Source: Sphingomicrobium astaxanthinifaciens
GTDB lineage: Bacteria; Pseudomonadota; Alphaproteobacteria; Sphingomonadales; Sphingomonadaceae
Direction of reading: 5' to 3'
Assembly: GCF_022865105.1 (NCBI RefSeq)
Contig: NZ_JAKNYM010000002.1
Span: 467,501 to 531,500, forward strand
Length of the DNA stretch: 64,000 bases
In this document: in pieces, positions 29,911 to 37,636 of the stretch
Numbering within the stretch: the stretch's first letter is position 1
Layout of the letters: each line of letters starts with the position of its first letter
Translations under genes and position numbers: made by a program
The notes under the pieces: generated by a model
Databases searched by the model: none
Seen by the model: only the letters and a program-made list of their open reading frames with translations
Told to the model about the DNA's origin: nothing

Positions 29911-31221
29911 ATGCGGCATTTCGCGATCGTGGGGTCGGGACCGGCGGGCTTCTACACCGCCGAAGCGCTCGCCAAGGCCTATGGCGATGCCGCGCGGATC
30001 GACATCATCGACCGGCTGCCGGTGCCCTACGGGCTGATCCGCTTCGGGGTCGCGCCCGACCACCAGTCGATCAAGAAGGTCGCGCTGCGCTACGACAAGG
30101 TGGCGGAGGCGGACAATGTGCGCTTCGTCGGCAACGTCTCGATCGGCGATGCGGTCTCGGTCGCCGAGCTGCGATCGCTCTATGACGCGGTGATCATGGC
30201 GACCGGCGCGCCGCACGATCGCCGGCTCGGGATCGAGGGCGAGGAGCTGCCCGGGGTGCTGGGGTCGGCCGAATTCGTGGGCTGGTACAACGGCCATCCC
30301 GACCATGCGGGGCACGCGCCCCCGCTCGACGGCGAGCATGCGGTGGTGATCGGCGCGGGCAATGTCGCGCTCGACGTCGCGCGGATCCTGTCGAAGACGC
30401 TCGACGAGCTCGAGGGGTCGGACATCGTCGCGCATGCCTATGACGCGCTGGCGGCAAGCCGGGTGCGCGATGTGACCATCCTCGCGCGGCGCGGGCCGCA
30501 CCAGATCGCGATGACGCCCAAGGAACTGGGCGAATTGGGCCACCTCGAGATCGCCTGTCCCGAGGTCGATGCCGCCGAATTCCCCCCGCCCGAGGCCGAC
30601 GATGCGCTCGAGGATCGCGGGCTCGCCAAGTCGGTCGGGCTGCTGCGCGACTATGCCGGGCAGCCCTGCGATAAGGAACGCGCGATCCGCTTCGACTTCT
30701 TCGCCCGCCCGGTGCGGATCGAGGGCGCGGGCAAGGTCGAGCGGGTCATCGTCGAGCGCACGCGGATCGACGACACCGGCCGCGCGCGCGGGACGGGCGA
30801 GGAATATGAACTGCCCGCCAGCCTCGTGGTGAGCTGCATCGGCTATTCCTCGCCGCCGATCGAGGGGGTTGCCTACGACCACCGCGGCGGCCGCTTCGCC
30901 AACGAGGGCGGGGTGATCGAGGAGGGACTCTACGCGGTCGGCTGGGCGCGGCGCGGGCCGACGGGCACGATCGGCACCAACCGTCCCGACGGCTATGAGG
31001 TGGCGGGGCTGATCGAGGCGGCGATGGCGCCCGGCAGCGAGGGCGGCAAGGCGGGCGGCGAGGGGCTCGACGCGCTGCTCGACGCGCGCGATGTCCACGC
31101 CACCGGCTTTTCCGACTGGCGCAAGATCGAGGCCGCCGAAGAGGCCGCCGCGCGCGCGGGGGCGCCGCGCGAAAAGATGGTCTCGACGAGCGAGATGCTC
31201 AGGCTGCTCGGGCACGAGTAA
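29911..31221 (+). CDS. Ferredoxin/adrenodoxin-type NADP+ reductase (FprA-like flavoprotein)
   Basis: 436 residues. The FAD Rossmann motif FAIVGSGPAGFYTAEAL is at residues 4-20, VPYGLIRFGVAPDHQSIK follows, and the NADP domain has AVVIGAGNVALDVARILSK. ILARRGPHQIAMTPKEL and the C-terminal GWARRGPTGTIGTNRPDG are diagnostic of the adrenodoxin-reductase family. It transfers electrons between NADPH and a ferredoxin, feeding for example P450 or Fe-S enzymes. The start MRHFAIVG follows GGGGAGACGGGCG; the 11 upstream codons of the frame lack support. Confidence 0.92.
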   Translation: MRHFAIVGSGPAGFYTAEALAKAYGDAARIDIIDRLPVPYGLIRFGVAPDHQSIKKVALRYDKVAEADNVRFVGNVSIGDAVSVAELRSLYDAVIMATGAPHDRRLGIEGEELPGVLGSAEFVGWYNGHPDHAGHAPPLDGEHAVVIGAGNVALDVARILSKTLDELEGSDIVAHAYDALAASRVRDVTILARRGPHQIAMTPKELGELGHLEIACPEVDAAEFPPPEADDALEDRGLAKSVGLLRDYAGQPCDKERAIRFDFFARPVRIEGAGKVERVIVERTRIDDTGRARGTGEEYELPASLVVSCIGYSSPPIEGVAYDHRGGRFANEGGVIEEGLYAVGWARRGPTGTIGTNRPDGYEVAGLIEAAMAPGSEGGKAGGEGLDALLDARDVHATGFSDWRKIEAAEEAAARAGAPREKMVSTSEMLRLLGHE

Positions 31222-31302
31222 GATGCCGCTTGCATCACCCGGGAGAGGCGGCTAGGGAGCGCTTCGCCCTTGCCCCTCCGTCTCGGGATATCGAGCAAAC
31301 GT

Positions 31303-31379
31303 CGGGGAGTAGCTCAGCCTGGTAGAGCACTGTCTTCGGGAGGCAGGGGCCGGAGGTTCGAATCCTCTCTCCCCGACCA
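31303..31379 (+). tRNA. tRNA-Pro (anticodon CGG)
   Basis: A full cloverleaf with encoded CCA. The acceptor is CGGGGAG/CTCCCCG, the D arm GCTC/GAGC, and the anticodon stem CTGTC/GGCAG with loop TTCGGGA giving CGG. The T arm is GGAGG-TTCGAAT-CCTCT. A truncated recombinase starts about 30 bases downstream, so this tRNA is the likely integration site of a past mobile element. Confidence 0.96.
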
Positions 31380-31408
31380 TTTTCTTTTTTTTGCAATGGG
31401 ATCAGTAA

Positions 31409-31795
31409 CCCAACCCTAAGCTTGGGGTTGCGCTCGATGTGCAGGCGACCGTGCGCGACCTCATGGACAAGGGCGTTACCGTCGATGTGCATGGCCTTGG
31501 TTCAATCGGACGGGGCGTGGGTGAGCTTATCGTGGCCGTGCTGGCCCAAATGCCGGATATGGAACGCCAACGCATTCGTGAGCGGTGCGAGGTTGGTCGT
31601 GAGGTGGCGAAGGCGTCGCTGGAGGCCACGGGGAACACGCACAGGGGCAAGGCTGGCATGGGAAGGCCGAGGGCTGCGGATGCGGCCGAAGTCGTGGCTT
31701 GGCGCCAGGAGAATGAAGCCAGCATCACGACCACCGCTGCGCATTTTAGCGTATCCGCTGCTACGATGAAAAGATATCACCTCGCACAACGCTGA
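31409..31795 (+). pseudogene. Serine site-specific recombinase, N-terminal catalytic domain lost
   Basis: The open frame encodes LDVQATVRDLMDKGVTVDVHGLGSIGRGVGELIV, abbreviated here to landmarks: ATVRDLMDKGVTVDV, LAQMPDMERQRIRER and REVAKASLEATGNTHRGK, then a helix-turn-helix tail (ASITTTAAHFSVSAATMKRY). This is the end of the resolvase catalytic domain, the E-helix and the DNA-binding domain of a Tn3-type resolvase. The catalytic serine and the first ~80 residues are absent; a TAA closes the frame upstream at 31406. It lies immediately after tRNA-Pro and tail to tail with the broken epimerase. It is a remnant of a mobile element. Confidence 0.85.
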
Positions 31796-31952
31796 ACTCG
31801 GTGGGGACAGCCCTCACTTTCCAAATGGCGAGATCGTACGACTCTCCGGCGATGGAGCCGATGGTCTTGCTTTTATAGAGCGCGGGAAAGGACCTCTTGT
31901 CCTTGAGGTTGGACCCGACAAACCCGCTGTGACCGATGAGCGCGCTGGTCAT
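31761..31952 (-). pseudogene. Sugar-nucleotide epimerase (SDR) fragment, N-terminal ~40 residues only
   Basis: It starts at ATG overlapping the gtrA-family stop (ATGA). The translation MTSALIGHSGFVGSNL is the Rossmann start of an NAD-dependent epimerase/dehydratase, then FPALYKSKTIGSIAGESYDL. After YDL the family resemblance ends and the frame continues for about 25 unrelated codons into the region antisense to the recombinase tail. A complete enzyme would be about 250-330 residues. It is therefore the cut-off last gene of the glycan operon. Confidence 0.8.
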
Positions 31953-32371
31953 TGATAGACGAACCGTCGCATGAGCATGAACAGGATCAGCGGCGTGACG
32001 AAGATCATCGGAACCGTCGGCCACCATGTCGGACCGTCGAGCTGCTTGACCAGGAACCAGACGAAGAACTGGTTGATGCTGTAGCCGACCAGCGACACCG
32101 CGAGGTAGCGCGAGGCTCGGACATGGGGACGATCCCTTTCCCCATGTCCCTTGAAGCTGACCGCGCCGTGGGTGACGTAGCTGATGCCCCAGAAGGTGAT
32201 GAACACGATGGTGAAGGACACCATCGGATCAAGCCCGGCGAAATCGGCTAGCATCCAGTAGCTGGCCGCGAGCGCGAGCGTCAGGCTGAGCCCGACGACC
32301 GCATAGCGCGACATCTGGATCGCGACCGTACGCAGTCGATCGGGCAGCAGCCTTAGGAGCGGATCGAACAA
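31949..32371 (-). CDS. GtrA-family membrane protein
   Basis: 140 residues with four membrane segments: YAVVGLSLTLALAASYWML, SFTIVFITFWGISYVTHGAV, ASRYLAVSLVGYSINQFFVWF and TVPMIFVTPLILFMLMRRFVYQ. This matches GtrA/DPMS3-like proteins, thought to flip undecaprenyl-phosphate-linked sugars across the inner membrane for surface glycan modification. It pairs with the polyprenyl-phosphate GT2 in the same operon. The downstream epimerase fragment overlaps its stop; 31 bases separate it from the methyltransferase gene upstream. Confidence 0.88.
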   Translation of the reverse strand: MFDPLLRLLPDRLRTVAIQMSRYAVVGLSLTLALAASYWMLADFAGLDPMVSFTIVFITFWGISYVTHGAVSFKGHGERDRPHVRASRYLAVSLVGYSINQFFVWFLVKQLDGPTWWPTVPMIFVTPLILFMLMRRFVYQ

Positions 32372-32402
32372 GGTGGTGGGCCTTCCGAGACCAATGGCTG
32401 AC

Positions 32403-33056
32403 TTACGCGGTCGGCGCCTGCCAGGCGGTCACGCGGAACAGCGTCGCGACCGGCAGGATCGACGTGGCCGCGCGCCGGCTAAGCATCTTGGCCGTCGCTG
32501 CCTCGATCGCATGAATGTTGGTCTCGTGATAATGGCCCTCGAACCCTGCGACGCGCCGTCCTAGGCGATAAAGCCGGTTCTCGGTCGGGCCCGACAAGAT
32601 CAGGACACCGCCCGGGGACAGCTTGCGCACCAGCCGCTCGAGAAGCTCAACGTAGTCGGTGTTATGCTCGAGCGAGTCGATCGCGAAGATGTGGTCATAG
32701 GCACCGTCGGGGGCGTCATCGAGCGTTGTCTGCTTCGCCTCGGGAAGCTGTTGCTTGAGGAATTGCGCGGCAGGATCGTGGCTCTCGATGAAATCATATT
32801 GGACGCCCTTGGGGAAAAGGTGCCCGAGCTCGCCGATGGAAGAACCGAAATCGAGCACGCGCTTCATGGGCGGGCCAACCCGCTTGGCTATCTTGGCCGC
32901 CGCGAACAGGCGCAGCCAGCTGACACCGGCAGCGAGCGGATTGGGGTGGCAATAGGAAGGGACGCAGCTCTCCTCCCAAAGCTCGAAATCCTCGTCGTAA
33001 GCGATCGCTTCGCGAAGCACCCTCTGACGCTCTCTGATATGCGCAAGTTTGTTCAT
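32403..33056 (-). CDS. SAM-dependent methyltransferase (glycan operon)
   Basis: 217 residues. VLDFGSSIGELGHLFPK is motif I, YDHIFAIDSLEHN motif IV, and LVRKLSPGGVLILSGPTENR motif VI of a class I methyltransferase (Methyltransf_11 type). The upstream part (LWEESCVPSYCHPNP) and the closing RVTAWQAPT are not diagnostic. The ATG overlaps the GT2 stop as ATGA, after an AAGGAAAAAA stretch. It probably methylates a sugar or lipid-linked saccharide made by this operon; this rests on context only. Confidence 0.82.
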   Translation of the reverse strand: MNKLAHIRERQRVLREAIAYDEDFELWEESCVPSYCHPNPLAAGVSWLRLFAAAKIAKRVGPPMKRVLDFGSSIGELGHLFPKGVQYDFIESHDPAAQFLKQQLPEAKQTTLDDAPDGAYDHIFAIDSLEHNTDYVELLERLVRKLSPGGVLILSGPTENRLYRLGRRVAGFEGHYHETNIHAIEAATAKMLSRRAATSILPVATLFRVTAWQAPTA

Positions 33057-34066
33057 TTTTTTCCTTGTAGACGTCTTGGAGTGACAATGACCTTCTTGTG
33101 AAGGAGCCGCCGGTGCACCGGCTGGTCGGGAACGGATGAGATGTCCTGCGAAAGGAAGCCCAGGATCAGCTGGATGCCGACGAGAACCGGCAGCGCGCTG
33201 AGCATGACGGTGCCCGCAGTCGCCGCTTCGTCCGTCCGGAAGCTCTCGATCCACTTGGCGAGGCCGTAGCCAGCGCCCAACGTCATGAGCAGGACACCGG
33301 TCGGCAGGCCGATCGAGCCGATGCTGAAATTGCGCAGGACGTAATTGTAGAACAAGCGCTTCATGAAATTGCGGAAGTGGAGGAAGGGGAAGGTCACGAG
33401 GCAGCGCCAGATGCTGAGATTGCTGACCTCCTCGCCGTAGGTCGTCTCCATCGGCAGTTCGATGACCTTGGCCCGCAGGATGGCGAGGCGGAACAGGAAA
33501 TCGGATTCGAAGAAGTAGCGCGGGTGGAGCTTGTGCAAGGGGATGAGCCTCGCGACCTCGGCATGGATGGCGACATAGCCGTTGGTCGGATCGAACAGGT
33601 GCCAGTAGCCGGTCGACAGCTTGGAGAAGAAGGACAGGCCCGCATTGCCGAGCAGTCGCAGCCGCGGCATTTCCAGCACGTGCTCGATGTCGAAGAAGCG
33701 GTTGCCCTTCACATAGTCGGCCTCGCCCTCGAGGATTGGCTTGGCGAAGTCGGGCACGAAGGCGCCATTCATCTGACCGTCCCCGTCGACCTTGACGACC
33801 ACGTCGGCGCCGTCGTCGAGCGCCCTGCGAAGGCCTTTGACCACCGCGGCGCCGACGCCGCCATTGGTCTCGCGCGCGACGGCGACGACCCGCGGGTCGC
33901 GTCGTGCCAGCTGCGAGATGACCGACCGGCTGTCGTCGTTGCTGCAGTCGTCAACGCAATAGATGCGCCAGACGTCCGGCGGGATCGTGGCTACGACCCC
34001 TTCGATCGTCCGACTGACGTCGTAGCAGGGAATGACGACCGCGATGCGATGCGATTGCTGGCTCAT
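33053..34066 (-). CDS. Glycosyltransferase family 2 (polyprenyl-phosphate sugar transferase, DPM1/GtrB-like)
   Basis: 337 residues. The GT-A domain shows IAVVIPCYDVSRTIEGVVAT, VDDCSNDDS, NGGVGAAVVKGL and VVVKVDGDGQMN (DxD-type), and FDPTNGYVAIHAEV. Two C-terminal membrane spans (GLPTGVLLMTLGAGYGLA and TVMLSALPVLVGIQLILGF) are typical of enzymes that load a hexose on undecaprenyl phosphate. It supplies the lipid-linked sugar used by the membrane glycosyltransferase and moved by the GtrA protein. Its ATG overlaps the stop of the upstream gene (ATGA). Confidence 0.9.
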   Translation of the reverse strand: MSQQSHRIAVVIPCYDVSRTIEGVVATIPPDVWRIYCVDDCSNDDSRSVISQLARRDPRVVAVARETNGGVGAAVVKGLRRALDDGADVVVKVDGDGQMNGAFVPDFAKPILEGEADYVKGNRFFDIEHVLEMPRLRLLGNAGLSFFSKLSTGYWHLFDPTNGYVAIHAEVARLIPLHKLHPRYFFESDFLFRLAILRAKVIELPMETTYGEEVSNLSIWRCLVTFPFLHFRNFMKRLFYNYVLRNFSIGSIGLPTGVLLMTLGAGYGLAKWIESFRTDEAATAGTVMLSALPVLVGIQLILGFLSQDISSVPDQPVHRRLLHKKVIVTPRRLQGKK

Positions 34067-35682
34067 TGCGGCATCTGTCCTTCACGGTCGGATCGGGGCG
34101 AGCAGCGAACGAACTGGCGGTACTTGCCGATCGGCTCGATCTCCCGATAGTCCTCCCAGAGCTCGCGGAACGCGGCATCCTCTTCGTAGAATTGCACGAA
34201 ATCCTCGTTCCGCAAGAGATCGGTGTGGCGGGCGGCATAGCTGTCGATCAGCACGAGGTCGGGCTGCCGCGACAGGTCATGCAAGATGAATTCCCGGGCA
34301 TTGCTCTCGATGGACGCAGCATGGGGGCTGCGGGCCAGTCCCTGCCGGATCTGCATCGTCGCCGGCAGGAACCAGTGGCTGTTGGTGCGGGAAACATATT
34401 CGCCATCGGCATAGATGGACGCCGGGAAGGAGGGGTAGGGGTGGACGGCGACCATAAGGAACCTGCCATTGTCGGCATGGGTATCGATCGACCCGAGGAT
34501 GCGGTCGATTTCGACCGTTCGCGTGCCGCCAGGCTTGTTGACCTCCCACCAGGCCATGACGGGCCGCAGCGCTACCAGGAAAAGGCTCAGGATTGCGATC
34601 GAGGCTGCCAGCCGGAGCGTCTTTCGACCCGCAGTGGAAAGGTTCGCCAGCATGACGAGCGCGATCACGGTGACGGGCAGGCGATGGTAGGTGTAGCCCT
34701 TCTGCTGGACGACATAGGCGAGGATGAAAGCGAGGCAGGCAGCGAACAGCAGGATGCCGAGATTGTCCTGACGATAGATCGCATAGACGCCGACCGGCAC
34801 GATCATGAGCAGCCACGGCAGGAGGGGGAACCGGATGACCTGCCACGGCCGATTGAACGACCAGTAGATCTCGTTTGCCAGCGGGACGGCGCGTTGCAGA
34901 TACTCCTGGTTGAAGAGCAGTACCATGGCGGCATAGCCGACCATCACAGCGCCGATCGCGAGGTTCTCGGCCCGGAACAGCGAGATGCGCCCACGCCGTT
35001 TCCATTGGATAACGAGTTCGACGAATAGCGGAACCGCGAGGAAATAGGGTTTGAGCGCGAAGCCAAGCCCCGCGGCGACGCCGATGACGAGGACGAGGCC
35101 TAAGGAAGGGAGCGCCTGGTGATCGAGCCGCCGTGCGACCAAGCCCAGGTAGGGCGGGGTCGCCAGCACGGCGAGATGTTCGCGCTGAGCGAACTCGCGG
35201 CCGGGAAGGACGAGGAGCGCGGTGGCCGCGACCACCGTCAGGACGAGCTGCCGGCTCGCGGAACCACTGCCTGCCAGCCGACCGAAACACAGAGCCGAGA
35301 TCGCACTGGCCAGTGCAACGGCAATCCGGAACGTCCAATCGAGCGGCCAGCTAAGCTGCATGGCGAGGGCGGTTGTCGGCATCGACAGATACCAGGCCAA
35401 GGGAGGGTTCGGCTCGATGATGTCGATACCGAATTCCGCGCCCTGTAGCATTTCCCGGGTGCCCCAGAGCACCCAGGCGACGTCATGGTTCGGATAGGTG
35501 CTCAGCTGGATCCAGATCGTGGCTGCGGTGAGCGCTGCCAATAGGGCCAGGAGGGGCCAACGGTTGCTCGAAAACACGCTTTCATCCGCTCGCGAAGAGC
35601 CGATCTCGCGTCCCGATGACGCCGAGCCGTCCAACATTCCAAGATTTTTCCGGCCCACCAGTGGTGGCATTCGGAATTGCAT
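34063..35682 (-). CDS. Polytopic membrane glycosyltransferase-like protein (GT39/GT-C type)
   Basis: 539 residues with about ten membrane segments. LSTYPNHDVAWVLWGTREML and FGIDIIEPNPPLAWYLSMP give the acidic first-loop motif and the second acidic/NPPL loop characteristic of GT-C enzymes that use polyprenyl-phosphate sugars. GREFAQREHLAVLAT follows. A soluble C-terminal part ends CSPRSDREGQMPQ. Met codons at 35670 and 35637 are alternative starts. The start at 35682 lies inside an inverted repeat that could hide the ribosome site. Base composition is less GC-rich than flanking genes, in line with acquisition. Confidence 0.75.
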   Translation of the reverse strand: MQFRMPPLVGRKNLGMLDGSASSGREIGSSRADESVFSSNRWPLLALLAALTAATIWIQLSTYPNHDVAWVLWGTREMLQGAEFGIDIIEPNPPLAWYLSMPTTALAMQLSWPLDWTFRIAVALASAISALCFGRLAGSGSASRQLVLTVVAATALLVLPGREFAQREHLAVLATPPYLGLVARRLDHQALPSLGLVLVIGVAAGLGFALKPYFLAVPLFVELVIQWKRRGRISLFRAENLAIGAVMVGYAAMVLLFNQEYLQRAVPLANEIYWSFNRPWQVIRFPLLPWLLMIVPVGVYAIYRQDNLGILLFAACLAFILAYVVQQKGYTYHRLPVTVIALVMLANLSTAGRKTLRLAASIAILSLFLVALRPVMAWWEVNKPGGTRTVEIDRILGSIDTHADNGRFLMVAVHPYPSFPASIYADGEYVSRTNSHWFLPATMQIRQGLARSPHAASIESNAREFILHDLSRQPDLVLIDSYAARHTDLLRNEDFVQFYEEDAAFRELWEDYREIEPIGKYRQFVRCSPRSDREGQMPQ

Positions 35683-35720
35683 CTACGCCCCCTACGCCTT
35701 TCACGTAACAGGGCGTAGAT
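35680..35720 (-). promoter_or_regulatory. Leader inverted repeat overlapping the start codon of the glycan operon
   Basis: In the minus-strand leader ATCTACGCCC (35720-35711) can pair with GGGCGTAGAT (35690-35681), which contains the purine-rich stretch and the first bases of the ATG. It can alternatively pair with the nearer GGCGTAG (35698-35692). The two stems are mutually exclusive. An AT-rich stretch upstream (35721-35775) is the likely promoter region. Confidence 0.5.
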
Positions 35721-35833
35721 AAAAAGTCCTCAGCAAAGTGTTTACCTTGATACCCGTCGAAAATTTTCCTCGTGACTAGCGCAATCGTCGAGCGCGTCTC
35801 CCGCGCGCCGGGTGTCCGGTGGTGCGGGCCGGC

Positions 35834-35846
35834 GGGGGGGGGGGGG
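35834..35846. repeat. Homopolymer tract of 13 G
   Basis: An uninterrupted run of 13 G lies in a non-coding stretch between the glycan operon leader and the decayed lipoprotein gene. No other run of comparable length was noticed in the window. The rest of 35721-35923 holds no recognisable gene. Confidence 0.9.
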
Positions 35847-35880
35847 CGGTTGTGGCCTTTCGGGTCAGCGGTCATGGTGG

Positions 35881-35911
35881 TCTCACCCCCGGTGACCCGG
35901 CCGGGGTGAGA
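35881..35911. terminator. Hairpin after the decayed lipoprotein gene
   Basis: Perfect 9-bp arms TCTCACCCC (35881-35889) and GGGGTGAGA (35903-35911) enclose a GC-rich loop, 12 bases past the pseudogene stop. No T run follows on either strand, so it is a terminator candidate only. Confidence 0.4.
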
Positions 35912-35923
35912 GCCGGGCGCGCC

Positions 35924-36703
35924 TCAGCCTGCGGGGCGCGCCATCAGTGTCTCGCCGTTCGACCCGATGAAGGTCACCGAGCCGTCCGAACGGAAGCGGA
36001 AACCGATGAGAATGTTCATCGCCGCAGTGAATTGCTGTTCGATCGCGTCTTAGGGCGGGGCGCAGGCGCGGCGTGTCATCGCCAGATTGCCGAGCTGCAC
36101 GCGGTCGCCATATTGCTGGAAGGAGCCGGTGAACTGGTTGGAGGGCGTCGAGCCCGACACCTGCCCGTCGTCCCACGTGATGGTCGGCTTATTCTCCGCG
36201 GTCACCGCATTGCCGTTGATGGCATAGACCTCCCATCTTCCCGACAGGCCGGTCGCGCCCTAGTCGCCGCCGGTGCGGACGAGCACGATCGTGCGGATAT
36301 TGGCCGATCCCATCGCGGGGTCGTAGGGGGTGGTGGTGTTGCTGGTCCACAACTGCTCGTTTTTGACATTGTAGATCGTCGAGCGAACGCCATAGCGGTG
36401 GTTGGACGCGAACACGCCGCTATCGGCCTCGAGCGCGAAGTCGAAGGGGACGGACTCGCCTTCGCCGACCCGTTCGACCTCGGAGGCGATCAGCGGGGCG
36501 GGGGCATCGGCGCGAGATGTCCTGCAGGGTCACGCGATAATATGCGCCCGAGGCAGCGCCACGCGCTCGCGATAGGTGATGTCGCCGCTGATCGCATAGG
36601 TCTCAGTCTGCGCATAATCGTCGGTGGCGCAGGCGGCGAGCGGGAGCGCCACGACGCAGGCGAGCACGAGGCGGGCAAGCGTAGCGAAAGGCAGGCACGT
36701 CAT
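35924..36703 (-). pseudogene. YbaY/META-domain lipoprotein, decayed
   Basis: The remnant begins with a lipoprotein signal (MTCLPFATLARLVLACVVAL, then PLAAC) and continues TYAISGDITYRERVAL, as in YbaY-type pilotin-like domains. A frameshift near 36553 and another near 36512 break the frame. Then VPFDFALEADSGVFASNHRY and YNVKNEQLWTSNTTTPYD follow. A META (HslJ-like) domain reads GRWEVYAINGNAVTAENKPT and ITWDDGQVSGSTPSN, then MTRRAC. In-frame TAG (36260-36262) and TAA (36050-36052) interrupt it. With two stops and two frameshifts it cannot make a full protein by ordinary translation. Sequencing error is an alternative. Confidence 0.8.
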
Positions 36704-36709
36704 GACATC

Positions 36710-37480
36710 GTCTCCTTCGAGAAGCGTGGATTTCTGGCCGATGGGGACGACGTAGCTGCGCGGCCAAGCACCATATTCCTCGCTCAGTACGCCGTTGCGA
36801 TAGCTGCCTCATAGTCGTCGCGACCGCCGCGGATTCTGATCCCCACGACCCCGCCGCCGGGGCCGATATGGCCGGCATGGAGCGCGGCTCGGGAGATCTC
36901 GCTCTCGGTAATAGACGCCGGTGCGATAGACATTGCCCGACGGTGTCGCATTGCCCGAGCAGCGGGAGGTGAGGTCTTCGCGGCGATCGGTCATCGCATC
37001 GGCATCGGTCGGGCAGCGCTGGATGTCGGCATCGGCACGATTGGCCCAGAAGGGGAAGGTGAAGCTCTTCGACCAGCCGCCATAGTCCTGGCTGGTGACG
37101 CCGTTCTGCGTCGAGCCTTCATAATTGTCGCGCCCAAAGCGCATGGCATAGGTGACGACACCGCCGCGCTGGCCGATCACGCCGGCATGGACGGCGGCGT
37201 TGCAGATGCCCGAGCGCTCCATGTAGACTTCGGTGCCATAGACATCGCCATCGCCGATCCCGGCGCAGCGGCAGGTCTCATTGCCCCACAATCCCTGGGT
37301 GCGGCGCGCGCTGAGCGGGCACTCCTTGATGCGATCCTGCTGGAAATCGTCGCGGTCGATCTCGACCAAGTCATTGTCGGGGGTCGCCTACTGCGGCGCG
37401 GCCGAGTCGGATGACAGGGCGGGGAAGAGCATCGTGCCGGTGGCGGCAGGGAGGTAAGGGGCGTAGGTCCTGATCATCAT
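36710..37480 (-). pseudogene. Secreted protein with two LCCL domains, decayed
   Basis: A signal-like start MMIRTYAPYLPAATGTML is followed by SSDSAAPQ and an in-frame TAG (37388-37390). Then comes LCCL copy 1: YGTEVYMERSGICNAAVHAG, GGVVTYAMRFGRDNYEGSTQ and NGVTSQDYGGWSKSFTF. Copy 2 starts RCSGNATPSGNVYRTGVYY, shifts frame near 36905 (SRAALHAGHIGPGGGVVGIR, GGRDDYE) and again near 36803 (GSYRNGVLSEEYGAWPRSY). LCCL domains are Cys-containing extracellular modules. No intact frame of more than one domain remains. It lies just upstream of, and possibly in operon with, the YbaY/META remnant. Confidence 0.78.
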
Positions 37481-37636
37481 GGGGCGCTCCTCGACATTCC
37501 CGACCCGTGGGGTCGTCACGCCTTGCCCGCCCGCGGTAGCGCGCCGAAGCAGTTAACATATGGGATTGATTACGGAAACGTCAGAAGCGTCAAAAGACGC
37601 TCCCTCCGTCGCGGATTTCAGCGATTTAATCGTTAA

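Noticed and set aside
31235-31492. Minus-strand ORF over tRNA-Pro (85 codons)
   Set aside because: It is the antisense of the tRNA gene; its [12 protein letters not shown] segment is a well-known artefact of tRNA regions, not a protein.
31303-37560. Search for a second copy of the tRNA-Pro 3' end as an attachment site
   Set aside because: I found no convincing repeat of the tRNA tail to the right of the variable zone, so no att site is annotated.
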